Below, one piece after another: positions 33,316 to 44,064 of a stretch of 64,000 nt of DNA. Each line of letters opens with the position of its first letter. The stretch's first letter is position 1. The notes beneath the pieces are model-generated. The model searched no databases. It was not told the origin of the DNA and was given only the letters and a program-made list of their open reading frames with translations. Both the position numbers and the translations under genes were made by a program. Location of the stretch: positions 1 to 64,000 of the forward strand of contig NW_026516842.1 in NCBI RefSeq assembly GCF_025766255.1, written 5' to 3'. Source of the stretch: Zychaea mexicana (lineage: Eukaryota > Mucoromycota > Mucoromycetes > Mucorales > Lichtheimiaceae).

Positions 33316-34329
33316 TAATATTGAAGAACAAATAAATAATGTAGTAGATAAAATTATTATTAATAATGAGAAATTTCTAGATACTAATTGGCCTATAATA
33401 CATTATAACTATAAACATAGAGTAGAAATAAGACATATGAAATTAATAAATGAAATTAATAAATGAAATTAAAAAAGAATTAGTAGATAAATTAGGATAT
33501 ATTGCAGTTTTCTTCTTTTTAATAGTAATATATACAAATAAGGAATATCTAGGATCATATTTTGAAATTGAAAAGGACTATTTTTGTTATACCATTTAGT
33601 TTCAGGTATTTCAGGAATAAATATAAATATATACCTTCCTCAAAGTAGCTTTCATAAATATTATAAAAAAATTGGATAGATGAAGAAAATTATAAAGGAA
33701 TAAATAAAACTATAAATGAATCATTAATAAATATGTTTTCTTCCATAAAATTAAGATTACTATCAGCATATCAATATAATCCATCATTATTCAAACATGT
33801 CACATTAATAATTGATAGCCATGATAGTAGAATTAATTATGTTAATATAGATATAAAACGTGAAAAATTATTTTCTTATAAATTTTAAAAAATGGACTTA
33901 GAACTCAAATTATAAGTGATATAAAGGATATGATATTATATATTTCAAAAACTGATATGTGTACAGAAAGCTCAGGTGGAAGTATGTTTTTAAATATGAA
34001 GCTATATAGTAAATTAAATAATTATGATGTTTTAGCAATGGATGGAGGATATACACTTTTTATTAATCAACTTATTGAATTATCTAGCCAAAAAGAAATT
34101 GATTCTAATAATAGTAACTTTATATATCCTATTAGAAAAGATGTTAACGTTGATCTGAATGCAGATAAAAGATATTTTAATGGTGTTTTTGGAAGTTTTC
34201 GTCCTAAAGTAGAAAATCAATTTTCTGAAATTGGTAACAAATTTAATAGATTTAGTAATAGCAATTCAATTGCTAAAATTGATAATATCAATTTTTATAA
34301 TTTACAGTTCCGTTTAGGAGAATAAACAA

Positions 34330-34460
34330 TATCTATAAATTTTACAGTAAACTGTAAATTTATGATATTTTATTATTCTGGCAAAGAATATCCCAAACTG
34401 GCCCCTAAATTTGGAAAATAAAAAATTTAGGGGATCTGCTGGGTGTGCTCTAGTTAAACT
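34330..34460. other. 3' end of AT-rich transposase gene and PIF-type terminus
   Basis: An imperfect hairpin (ataaatttacagt type stem, 34335-34363) follows the transposase stop and could act in 3' end formation. At 34396-34455, cccctaaattt..aaatttagggg is an inverted pair, and the end ctgctgggtgtgctc resembles a PIF TIR. Confidence 0.4.
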
Positions 34461-34748
34461 ATGTTTTTTATTACCATTAGGTCAAAGTAAAATTACGATA
34501 CATTAGCGATAAATTGGCTGTTAGCAACAAGAGAATCTACTAAGTGACTATCAAGTTTGAGCGAAAAAATAAAGCTTAAGATAAAGAATTAACAATTTGC
34601 TATTGTAAATTGTAAAATGAATCCATCTTTTTAGAAATTTCACTATATAACAGCCATGCTTTTTTAACTTTACACGTTCTAGAGAGACTTGGGTGAACTT
34701 CAACTTTGTGCCGTCTTCCTAGACTATTACTATATTGCATTTCTCAGT
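34461..34748. other. Spacer upstream of the MSSQE-type exon
   Basis: No gene. The part near 34650-34690 (agccatgctttttt...cacgttct) resembles the Helitron upstream region at 10645-10670. Confidence 0.4.
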
Positions 34749-35302
34749 ATGAGTTCCCAAGAGGTATGCTACTTGATTTCATCTGCCATCAATAACATTT
34801 GAGGTCTTTTTGTAAACATCGTTGAGCATCCTTTACCATTAGCCATAGTTCTGATAGACTGCTCTAAATGAGCTTCAAGTTTACTAACCATTTGTTTCTG
34901 CACAGATTTTGACAAAGCAATCAACTGATCATGTCTGTCAATGTGGCTCGCATCTCCTTATTTCTTCCAGGTTGAGTTTGAAATAAATTGGAGGTGGTGG
35001 CTAAGTGGGATGAAAGAGTGAAAATTGGGGTAATAATACTAACAGTGGGAGAGGATATAAAGCACAAGATCTTTATTTTTAATTCTACATATCTGCCATA
35101 GCAAACCAACTGCCGCGATTTCAGCAAGCATAAGTTGAACTAGTATTTTGTTCCTCTCGACGAACGAAGGAAAAAAAATATACGATCCGAATGGCTTGAA
35201 AAAGAAGAAAAGCAAGATTCAGGTAAACGATTCTATATAGATTGTGCTCAAGAATCAGCAATAGTTGAACGGCGTTCCTGGAATGCTGTAACACTAGTTT
35301 TT
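34749..35302 (+). pseudogene. Fragment of a second MSSQE-type multi-exon gene
   Basis: Bases 34749-34768 repeat the Helitron first exon and splice site exactly (atgagttcccaagag then gtatg). A second exon-like stretch (34906-34970) reads TDHVCQCGSHLL, again a C.CGS motif as in Helitron exon 2. A third stretch, 35144-35302, lies between TAG and GTAAGT and reads FVPLDERRKK, EEKQDSGKRFYID and SAIVERRSWNAVTLVF. I do not recognise the third part, and it need not belong to the same gene. Probably a decayed relative or deleted copy of the Helitron 5' end. Confidence 0.4.
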
Positions 35303-35786
35303 GTAAGTGAATAAAAAGAAGAACTAAAGTGCTTTTGTATTATGTCAGCAATATGGCAGTTGTTCGTGCATGCTTATACATCGTTAATGTTCTGCTTCTT
35401 TTATTGTTCTTGTCATTGTTATTACAAACGACACTTGACGACGACCTTATTTCCAAACACACAACACTCGACGACTTTGCAACACTTCTTCTTCCAAATT
35501 GCAAAACATACACCAACGAGGGCAACAACGATTTACTGCATTCACATGTATACACGTTTTGCATGGCGCTCTTTTATCCCTTCTTTTTTATAACAATACT
35601 CATAACGGATCTTGCGTTATTGCTTTTTTTACACGTACCGATTTCCTCCTTGCATACAACAACATGTACGTCTATATCTAGCATGGTCTCTGCCTTTTAT
35701 ATTCCATAACATAGATACCGGCAGTTGTGATGGATAAGGAAGTATATGCAGCTATATTATATTGGTGGATAGAGCTGGAGAAAACG
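35303..35786. other. Spacer with weak hydrophobic open frame
   Basis: An open stretch at 35329-35709 codes for a Leu/Phe-rich peptide with membrane-like runs. Overlapping frames are open too, and no motif or context supports it, so I leave it unassigned. Confidence 0.35.
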
Positions 35787-35794
35787 TATATCAT

Positions 35795-37379
35795 TAGGGG
35801 TCGCAATCTGACCTGCGGGTCAAAACCGACCAATTCCCTTATTCCGGCACAAAAATAAGAGTTGGTAGTTCCCCCCCTCAATTTTTTTGAAGTTTAAGGT
35901 CAGCTGCCAGAGACACTGTACTAGGCAGCAGAGGGGCATTTGACAAAGTACTTATTCTGCCCCAAATTTAACTTTGAAAGTCAGTTGCGAGAGAGTGTAA
36001 AGACAGTTGAAAAAAAAACATTAAAGTGTACTTGTCATCTTGTTTCATAAGAGAATTGTATATTTCAACCATATGAAAGGTAAGTAAAGAGAGAATGGGA
36101 GGGGTAAGATCTTACTACTACAAGAGGAGAAACAAAAATGGAGGTAAAAAACAAACCACTTTTCATATAAGAAATAAACTTGGTTTGTTATTATTACTTC
36201 TTTACAACTTCCTTTTTCACCTCCATTTTTGTTTTTCTTATTGTAGTACTAAGATCTTGTCTCTCCCGTTCTCTCTTTACTTACCTTTCATATAGTTGAA
36301 ATATACAATTCTCTTATGAAACAAGATGACAAGTACACTTTAACGGTTTTTTTCAACTGTCTTTACACTCTCTCGCAACTGACTTTCAAAGTAAATTTGG
36401 GGCAGAATAAGTACTTTGTCAAATGCCCCTCTGCTGCCCAGTACAGTGTCTCTGGCGGCTGACCTTAAACTTCAAAAAAATTGAGGGAGGGGAACTACCA
36501 ACTCTTATTTTTGTGCCGGAATAAGGGAATTGAAAACCAACCCACGGGTTGAGGATGGGTCAACGGGTCGGGTTGATGCTTTTCTAGCCCACGGGTCAAC
36601 CTGTCTAACCCTTGACCCGACCCGTTGACCCATTGTGACCGGTGTATATATATAATATGTATGAGGTACTTGTATTCAAGTAGTCAATCTTCTTACTGGG
36701 AAGCATCATTATATTATAGGATGTAGTTATCAATATGTCTGCTATAGAACTATAACATAAAATGCTTTCTATTGTGGGATTATCTTTTATATTCAAGAGT
36801 AAAGGATAAGTAAGCTATAAGCAATATATGTAAAAGGAGTTAAGAAGCAGCAATAGTACAATGGGAGCAGACAATAAAGGGTGGCAGTAAGAGACGAGAT
36901 TTGACAAAAGACTGAAAAGGAATTGAGAAAAGAAAAACGAAGGAAGAAGGAAGAAGTGATAAGAAAAGGGAAAAAGAAAAGGATTAGGACACATAGGGAG
37001 GTCGATTTTCAACCACACTTGAACCATTATGCTCTCTTTAATACATGTGACCCCAAGCGATTTCTTTTGTGATGGCACAAAACCCTTTACCTTTAAAATA
37101 ATCACACAAAACGTAGATGTTGCAAGCACTGTTAGAAATTTACATGCCATCATCTTAGGGAGCTTTGTATATATATATATATGGAGTTTTGCACTTCCAG
37201 TGCTCAAGTTCAGGCTGATTAACACTTTCTTCATCACCATATCGAAATCAGTCTTGACCTGTCAACCTGAGTTTTGATCCGTCAGGTTGAACGGGTTGGG
37301 TCAGGTCAGTGTTTTCTTAACCCACGGGTCAATGGGTCAGACCCTTGACCCGACCCGACCCAACTAATTGTGACCCCTA
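35795..37379. mobile_element. Non-autonomous hAT-type transposon
   Basis: Starts taggggtcgcaat and ends with the reverse complement of taggggtcacaat. Flanked by the exact 8-bp duplication tatatcat at 35787-35794 and 37380-37387, the hAT length. Subterminal regions are rich in gggtc/gaccc motifs (36536-36640 and 37262-37375). No hAT transposase gene is present; the interior holds a nested foldback and AT-rich filler. Confidence 0.88.
35832..36531. mobile_element. Foldback element with about 330-bp arms nested in the hAT element
   Basis: Left arm from 35832 (aattcccttattccggcac) and right arm ending 36531 are near-identical reverse complements, with a short centre around 36165-36200. Flanking aaaaccgacc (35822-35831) and aaaaccaacc (36533-36542) look like a 9-10-bp target duplication with one mismatch. 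Long TIRs with a 9-bp class duplication suggest a Mutator-like non-autonomous element. Confidence 0.75.
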
Positions 37380-37387
37380 TATATCAT

Positions 37388-37858
37388 GAGGGCTTTTTTC
37401 ATCATATATTGAGAGTACCTAAAGAAAATAAAGTATTGTGTCAAAAACAATGCATTATAATGTTTCAGTTCGCTGCATAAAAAGGCATCATTGATGGATA
37501 TCATGGTGCATTTCATCTGTAATTGCCAATAATTTCCCCAAATTTGAGATGTACAGTATCTACTTTACCCTAAGTCATTATTTTTCAAATCTATACTTTA
37601 ATAAACATTTTTAGGCATGTAAAGAATAGTTATTGAAGTTCAGAAGTTGCAAAAAAAGGTTTGAAAAAAAATTGATAGCTGTCAAAGATGGTTAGTCAAA
37701 GGCAATTTTTAGATATTTAGCAGGGACGAAATGCGATTTGAAACATGTTACACAAAGCATGTTGTAGTTTTTACCTTCACATGTGAATAGCTATCAGCCA
37801 ATCATATTCGAGATTAGCTTTCCCTCACTTTCTATACTATTTTACTATGCCTCCCTAA
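37388..37858. other. Spacer and left end of an unknown element
   Basis: atggtgcatttcatctgtaa at 37502 has its reverse complement at 39116-39141, marking an element that encloses the AT-rich copy. Otherwise no gene. Confidence 0.45.
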
Positions 37859-39090
37859 GGAGGTTAACCACTAGTAGTAGTTTTCATTAAAACTATTAGT
37901 TGAGAATTATTTAATATTTGAGATTTATTCATGTAGTTGAGAATATTTAAAATTAAACTGTTATATATATATAAGAATATACTATAAAATATGGAAATAG
38001 AAATTAATATTGAAGAAGTAATAAATAATGAAATAGATAAAACTGTTATTAATAATTAGAGATTTTTAGATTTAAATTAGTCAAAAATTAATTTGGTTGA
38101 GAATGTTTTTAATCCTAATAGATAAATGTTCAATTAGAAATATAAATATTTTAAAAGTTTTAATTTTAAATAATATTAAAGATAATAAATTGAGTTTTTA
38201 ATTTATAAAAACTAATATATCAAAAAAGGAAAATAAAAAACAATATGGTTGCCTTGAATGGTTATCTTCCTATCAATCATATAAACCTCAAAAAAAATGA
38301 TGATTTATTTTTAAATAATTATTTTCTTTACCTATCTATACATAATAATCACTATATATATATATATAAGAAAGGAAAACATAAAGAGTATTCTGTACTA
38401 ATAAAGTAATAACAAATTTACTAATAGGATCAAAAAAAAAATTTTCTTGTTGTAAACCTTCAAATAAAAATAATTTTAAAAAACCTATCATAGTTTTCCT
38501 TTTAGATATTATTCTATAAATATTTGTTTTAATTAAATTTCAATACCTTTTATTATAAAGTATAGTATGTCATTTTTCTTTACTATATTTTTTTTTGATG
38601 AATATATTCTAAAAGCAGATATTTTGTAATAAACATAATAATATCTTTAATATTTTCTGAATTTATACCTGATATCCTTTAAGTAATTAATTTTTATATA
38701 TAATTTCTAATATACATAAATTTAAACTCTAAAATAAAGAAATTTTAGTAATTTATATAAATTTTATAACAAATTCTCAATTATAGGGATAATGATTAAC
38801 CCTCTAAAGTAAGCACCAAAAGGCTGCTAAGAATAAGCAATATAATGATAATGATCATATTACCATTATTGAAACCACACTGAACGACACAATTCAAACA
38901 ATAGTAGAAGAGGAGACAATCCCTTATGGTTGGGAAATGTTTTAGACATATTCGTAGGATATACCCACATAAGAAGCACTCAGATTAGTTAAAAAGTTTC
39001 CTTGAAGAGAGTATACTTCACATCGCAGAATTGCCATTCACAATTAATACATTACACATATTACTAGATAAAGAATCTGAATTTTAAAGT
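37848..39090 (+). pseudogene. Decayed gene of unknown family, split by AT-rich element
   Basis: ATG at about 37848 gives MPP then a stop created at the TAA insertion site. Downstream of the inserted element the same frame continues SKHQKAAKNKQYNDNDH, then TTLNDTIQTIVEEETIPYGW, with stops near 38945, and later RLVKKFP and FTINTLHILLDKES. The Lys-rich start resembles the beginnings of transposase genes, but no catalytic motif is seen. Family not assigned. Confidence 0.4.
37859..38804 (+). mobile_element. AT-rich PIF/Harbinger-like transposon, second copy
   Basis: Ends ggaggttaaccactagtag and, in reverse, gagggttaatcattatccc, flanked by TAA (37856-37858 and 38805-38807). Contains an ATG-led reading MEIEINIEEVINNEIDKT like the transposase start at 20534, then stops. 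946 bp, internally deleted relative to 20421-34345. Confidence 0.82.
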
Positions 39091-39141
39091 TGAAAATTGA
39101 AACAAAATAAAGTTTTGGCGATTACAGATGAAATGCACCAT

Positions 39142-39309
39142 AGGTATATGGATAATGGAACGTTGGATAAGAGATATGCTAGAAAAGTGGGATAAATAAT
39201 GGCTTGTCTGGGAAAAGTATGTTTGTAACACTGTTTATCTTGTTCTTGATACTTCTTTCACTGTGAAACCTCAATAACCTCAACACCCCGTATATACTAG
39301 AGAATAAAC
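39142..39309. other. Short spacer
   Basis: No feature recognised. Confidence 0.4.
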
Positions 39310-40055
39310 AATAGTAATAGATACTTCTGAAAACTATAAAATTTTCTCAATTATTAGATTGTAAAAAATTTAAATGTTTTCTTATATATATTATAAAAAT
39401 GAAAAATATATCAGGAAGGCAATACAAATCCTTTGTATTATGCCTTCCTTTAATAAATAGATTATATTAATTTACAATATATAGTGTTAGCTCGCTACTG
39501 TAAGCTTTTAACCCTTGGGGTAACATTATATATTAAGCAAATGAAATGAGCTATATATATAAAAAGCATTAAAAATTAATGATTTTTTTGTCATTGCATC
39601 TAGAAATAAAAATTCGTACTTTTATTTTTTCATAAAATTTATTTTTGAATTTTTTATTTTTAATCACATGATAATAATGATTACGTAATCATCATAATCA
39701 TGTTAAATAAATAAAAATTTAATTTTAAGGTTCATATGAACCTCTAAAAAACATAAAAATCATTGATTTTAAATGTTTTTCTATATATATAATTAAATAA
39801 ACAATAAGAAAAGCCTGTAAGGGTTTTATTGTTATTGTATGTTGTATGCTATGTGTTGTGTGTTGTATGTGTGGCCCTTTAACAACAAGATTAAAATTAA
39901 TCTTGTTTATATTTTTTGACGACATTAAAAAACAATAAATATTAAGATATTTATGTTTTTTGTAATAATAATAATTTCATTATATATAAAAATATTATAG
40001 AACCTAAGAATTCTATAAATGTTTTATAATCATTAAACTAATGTTTATCTCTCAC
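39310..40055. repeat. AT-rich element related to element A (inverted)
   Basis: agaataaacaata...gaaaactataaaattttctcaa matches the reverse complement of the right end of element A (9800-9875). The other end (cattaaactaatgtttatctctc) weakly resembles the gggttaactatta end. Contains small palindromes (e.g. ttgttgtatgctatg area). No clear target duplication, no gene. Confidence 0.55.
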
Positions 40056-41613
40056 TGTTGAAAATATTCACTTCGCTCTACATATTCGACTGTACCTAGC
40101 GTCCTCACTCTACCATTGCAACAAAAAGTGCATGACCCTAGTACCGAATAGAAAAGATGTTTGGAGATCATCTCAGCATCATGTAGTTACAGTTAGGTTG
40201 GCAAGCATAAAAACTTTAGTAAAGGTGGCGGCCACGTGTTTTACAGCGAGTCATTTTACTGCCATTGCACTAGCATATATACTCTTAGTGTACCCAAAAA
40301 TTAGCGCAAAAGGACAGCAAAAATTGCAGATATGCTAGTTGCCTGAAGGTGACAATTTGGCACACGTCGCAAGATGTTTGTCACATTAAATTGTTGGGCG
40401 CTCACACCAATTACAACGACGTGTGCACCCTCCCACTGACATGAGCAAATGTCGAAAGTATCCACGTCCAACTGCATAAGGGACGTAATTGTCGCGACAT
40501 TCGTGTGTCAGTTCTACATCAAATTGATGCTTTGTAGGAGCAAGGATAAATATAAGTCAATTATGAGGACGTCCACAATATGTTGAGCAAGGTATGTTGT
40601 AAGAAAAACAGAGATTTTATACCTAAGAAAAGGTTTTGACATATGATTGCATAACATTTAGATTAAAACCGATCTTTATCAATACCACAACAACGATATG
40701 ATCTCAGTGCAGTCCTGGTTTGACCAACGACTTGTCCATCAGACTACATTGTTTTTCACGGTGACCCATTTACTTACGCATCTGATATGGGCATATTCCC
40801 ATTCGCCTTTGTTTCGCAGATGCAGTTGGCCCCGCTCCAAGGAACAAGGTCTGTCTGTATAGATGCCACATACTATACTCAGTCACATCTCGAATCAATG
40901 ATATTATATATACAATTGTTACGCGCGACATACATACAGCCACAGGCTATCCAGTCGCCTATATGTTTACCAATAATCATTCTGGTAGCCCTATTCGTCA
41001 ATGGCTTTCTTTTCTTCATACAAGGTGCATTATGGAGATCGAGCAAATAACGATCGACTGCAGCATTCACGAGATAAATGCCATCCTAACCAAATTTCCT
41101 ACTGCCACAATTTATCTTTGCGAATTTTGTGTCATCCAAGCTTGGAATCGTAATTTGAAAAAAAAGTTTGTTTAGATGCATCGCATACAGCAGAAAAGTT
41201 ACAAGAGTACCATTCGTCAATGATGGCAGCATTAAAAGTGATCCTATGTGAAGAGGATACTGACACGTTTTACAATGCGATCCAAATGTTCCAGCAAGAG
41301 TTTGACGACTAAGTCAAATTCCAGGACTATTTCGGGCAGTAGTGGCTACTAGAAGCTATGATCCAGCAGTGGTCGTACTTGTATGTTGAGAGTAGGAACA
41401 GGTTTAGAGCACCTGCAGCAGTCGCTGTTATGGAAATGTTTAATTGAAGAATTTAACAGGCCACATAACAGTATCTGATAACATAATAGGGCATATCGTG
41501 CAGCAGTGCTATTCAATCAATGTTAAATTTCATGTGTTGTTAGTTTAAATAAAGAATAGATAGGGACTGTATAAAAAGTATTGTTTCTCCCATTCTCGAA
41601 TCTTCCAACAACC

Positions 41614-42978
41614 ATGAGTCCCGCATTTCTCGAAAAACATAGCCAAAGACGAATTCTCGTTGAGCAACTTGAACAGAATAGTCTTGAAGTGCGACAGACC
41701 ACTGCACGTATCAGGCAATAAGCCCGAAATAGAAGACTTTGTGCTGTCCCTGCACGTCAGAAACCATAACGCAAGGTCATTGATCGCCAACGCTATGTAT
41801 TTCAGATGATAGTTATATAGGATTATTTTAACCAAGTTCCAAGATATAATGCGACATTTTTTCGACGTCGCTTCCATATGCAGCAGGAGCTGTTTTTGCG
41901 TATCGTGCAAAAGCTAGAATCCAAGTACACATACTTCCAACAAAAGCGGGATGCAACTGGGAAATCAGCTTCCACCCTTACCTCAAAGGAACCGCAGCTA
42001 TATGCATGCTAGTGTATGGCGGATCTGCCGACGCTGTAGACGAATACCTTAAGATGGCCGAATCTACAGCAAGAGAGTGCTTGATGAGATTCTGTGAGGG
42101 TATCATCGAGTGCTTCAGGGAGAATATCTTCATGCCCGAAACGAAGAAGACCTCAAACGTTTGTTGGCCCTTGGAGAGGTGCAAGGGTTCCTGGGCATGG
42201 TTGGCTCCTTCGACTGCATGCACTGTAAGTAGAAGAACTGCCCCAGTGGTTGGGCTGGCATGTACACGTCTGGCAAGGAAGGTAGCCCTACGGCCATCCT
42301 GGAAACCGTCGCTTCGCAAGATATGTGGATCTAGCACTTGTCTTTAGTGTTCCCAGGTCCTGCAACGACCTCAACGTCTTACACAAGTCCCCTCTGTTCG
42401 AAGATGTCATCAGTGGTCGCTCCCAAGCTGTCACCTACACTGTCAACCACAAGAGTTATAACAAGTGGTATTACTTGGCAGATGGGATTTACCCACTGTG
42501 GGCCACATTGGTCAAAACCATCCAGCATCCTGTGGGCAACAAAAAAAAGGTACATGCTAGTTTATTAAGTAAATATTTCTACCTAATTTAACTCATTACC
42601 TTATTGATCTAGTTGTTCGCCTAGCGACAAGAATCTGTCTGCAATGACATTGAGTGCGCTTTTGGAGTGTTGCAACAGCGTTTTGCAATAGTCTGGGAGC
42701 CTGGACATTCGTGGCACATATCACACCTCGCAAACATCATGAAGGCGTGCATCATAATGCATAACATCATCGTTGGGGACGAGCAGGATGGGTACGAAAG
42801 GCAGTTTGAGTTAGATTACAACAGCTGTTCTTTCACTGTTGCGCCATCCAGTTAACATGGTGAACTGGAAGACCTTCTCCGTCACCAACGTCAATGGGAA
42901 GTCTATGACAAGGCCGCCTATACGAGACTACTACTTGATCTTGTCGAGCATATCTGGGAGTGTTATGGTGACGAATAA
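41614..42978 (+). pseudogene. PIF/Harbinger transposase 2
   Basis: ATG at 41614 (MSPAFLEKHSQRR). Recognisable: RRRFHMQQELFLRIVQKLE, a frame change near 41995, VYGGSADAVDEYLKMAEST, GSFDCMHCK followed by TAG where the family has Trp, MWI followed by TAG where Trp is expected (IWH), a frame change near 42340, NDLNVLHKSPLFED, YYLADGIYPLWATLVKTI, intron about 42549-42615, then a C-terminal exon with VECAFGVLQQRF (catalytic Glu). Ends at 42976-42978. Catalytic Asp (SFDC), Asp (NDLNVL) and Glu remain, but stops and shifts inactivate it. Confidence 0.85.
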
Positions 42979-43119
42979 AATTATGCATTAATAACGTACC
43001 TGTGATTACGCTATGATGATATAAAACAATGTTTATTACTGTTGCTCCTCTTCCTTACACCCATCTTCTGCCATTTGCTGCTTCTCCTGCTCCTTCTTCA
43101 GATCCACAACGATCTTGTC

Positions 43120-43959
43120 TTACATGGTCTTATAATAGTACTTGCGCGACGGGGGCAGATCCGAGATATCAACACTCAAGATCGCATGCTCAGCGTTCAA
43201 CTTGTCGTTGTATGCATTCATTTTTGCAGCAACAACACGCTCACGATCGATCTCTTGCTGGATTTGCATCGTTTCCAACAATTGTTTTTCGATCGTTTCT
43301 TCTCACCATTGTCGTCCGAAGCGCGTTTTCTCTTATTGGCCTTGGCTTGCTTTTTGCCAATGGGCCGTGCCAGGGCTTCATCCAACTTTTCAATTTCGCC
43401 CTCTGCCTTGGGGACACGCAGCTGCCACTTTGGTTGATGCTTGAGTATATCCCAACAGTGTTTCAACCCAAAGTTTTTGCCACTATTAGCAGGGCGGAAA
43501 TCGACATACTTAATACAGGCTCGTTCGAGCTATTAATTAATCTTTGGTTACTACTTTATCTTTGAGATTGCTTTGAGCGTAGATATAAGATATGTAAAGC
43601 TGTGGTACCTTCTGTTCGTCGTTTTCGCCACTTGCAGGATCGGCTAAGACTTTGCCATAGTTGGCAGAGAAATACTGGCACTCGGCTGAAGTCGAGCCGA
43701 ATCGCGATTGCAAGGAAGAACAATCTCGATTCAACAGATTACCACATTCTGTTTCAAAGCACTCCCTAACGAGCGCCCACAGCTTTTCTTCGCTCATATC
43801 TATACCCCTTTTTGGATCCGTGCTTGCACTAAGGTACGCAGTGACTATAGCAACATCTTCGACCTTCGTAAAAACTTTGCCTTTTTTCTTGCGTTGGGAG
43901 AGGGCGACGGGAGCATCGGCAGGGGGAGCAATGTTTGAAGTAGTAGCAGTGGTATTCAT
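43120..43959 (-). pseudogene. PIF/Harbinger Myb-like protein 2
   Basis: Starts at 43959 (MNTTATTSNIAPPADAP) with a Myb/SANT-like domain (KVFTKVEDVAIVTAYL, LWALVRECFE). The exon ends at GENDEQK before GTACCA, and the next exon reads VDFRPANSGKNFGLKHCWD, LKHQPKW and a Lys/Arg-rich segment. A frame change near 43225 leads into a tail ending near KYYYKTM at 43120. Convergent with the transposase, as in element 1. Confidence 0.75.
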
Positions 43960-44020
43960 TTTGAGTGGAACAAGAGTGAAGTTTTTTTAACTAAAGCAAA
44001 TTTTTTTTAAGTAGAGCAAA

Positions 44021-44064
44021 CTGTTAAATATCACAGCTTTCGTAGAAGCTGTGATATTTAACAG
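44021..44064. repeat. Perfect 19-bp hairpin near the right TIR of PIF element 2
   Basis: ctgttaaatatcacagctt, loop tcgtag, then the exact complement. ctgttaaa motifs recur between here and the TIR, so this is likely a subterminal transposase or Myb binding region. Confidence 0.8.

Larger units (their letters stand above)
20534..34325 (+). pseudogene. AT-rich DDE transposase gene interrupted by LINE
   Basis: ATG at 20534 gives MEPEFNIEE. Removing 20561-33328 (LINE plus one target copy) joins it in frame to QINNVVDKIIINNEKFLDTN at 33329. After further stops and frame changes, readable segments include LIIDSHDSRINY (first Asp), LAMDGGYTLF (second Asp, about 34045), FIYPIRKD and NGVFGSFRPKVENQF (catalytic Glu, about 34215), ending at 34325. 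The D, D, E spacing and VE.xF motif suggest a DDE_4/PIF-like enzyme. Codons are strongly A/T-ending. A related reading starts at 37990 in the second copy. Inactive. Confidence 0.75.
20421..34345 (+). mobile_element. AT-rich PIF/Harbinger-like transposon, split by a LINE
   Basis: Left part 20421-20560 begins gaggttaaccactagcagc, as does the complete copy at 37859-38804. The right part resumes at 33329. Left and right are separated by the LINE and its 13-bp target duplication. The native sequence is far more AT-rich than the LINE and Ty3 inserted in it. The right terminus was not located with certainty. Confidence 0.75.
37502..39141 (+). mobile_element. Unknown transposon bounded by a 25-bp inverted repeat
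   Basis: atggtgcatttcatctgtaattgcc at the left and its near-perfect complement at the right (one mismatch). Its gene (about 37848 and 38808-39090) is split by the AT-rich element at 37859-38804. The repeat may be subterminal rather than terminal. Confidence 0.5.

Noticed and set aside
35329..35709. Hydrophobic 126-residue open frame
   Set aside because: Overlapping alternative frames, low complexity, no motif and no relation to an element.
36815..37240. 141-residue minus-strand open frame inside the hAT element
   Set aside because: Phe/Leu/Ser-rich product of a purine-rich tract; no hAT transposase motif.
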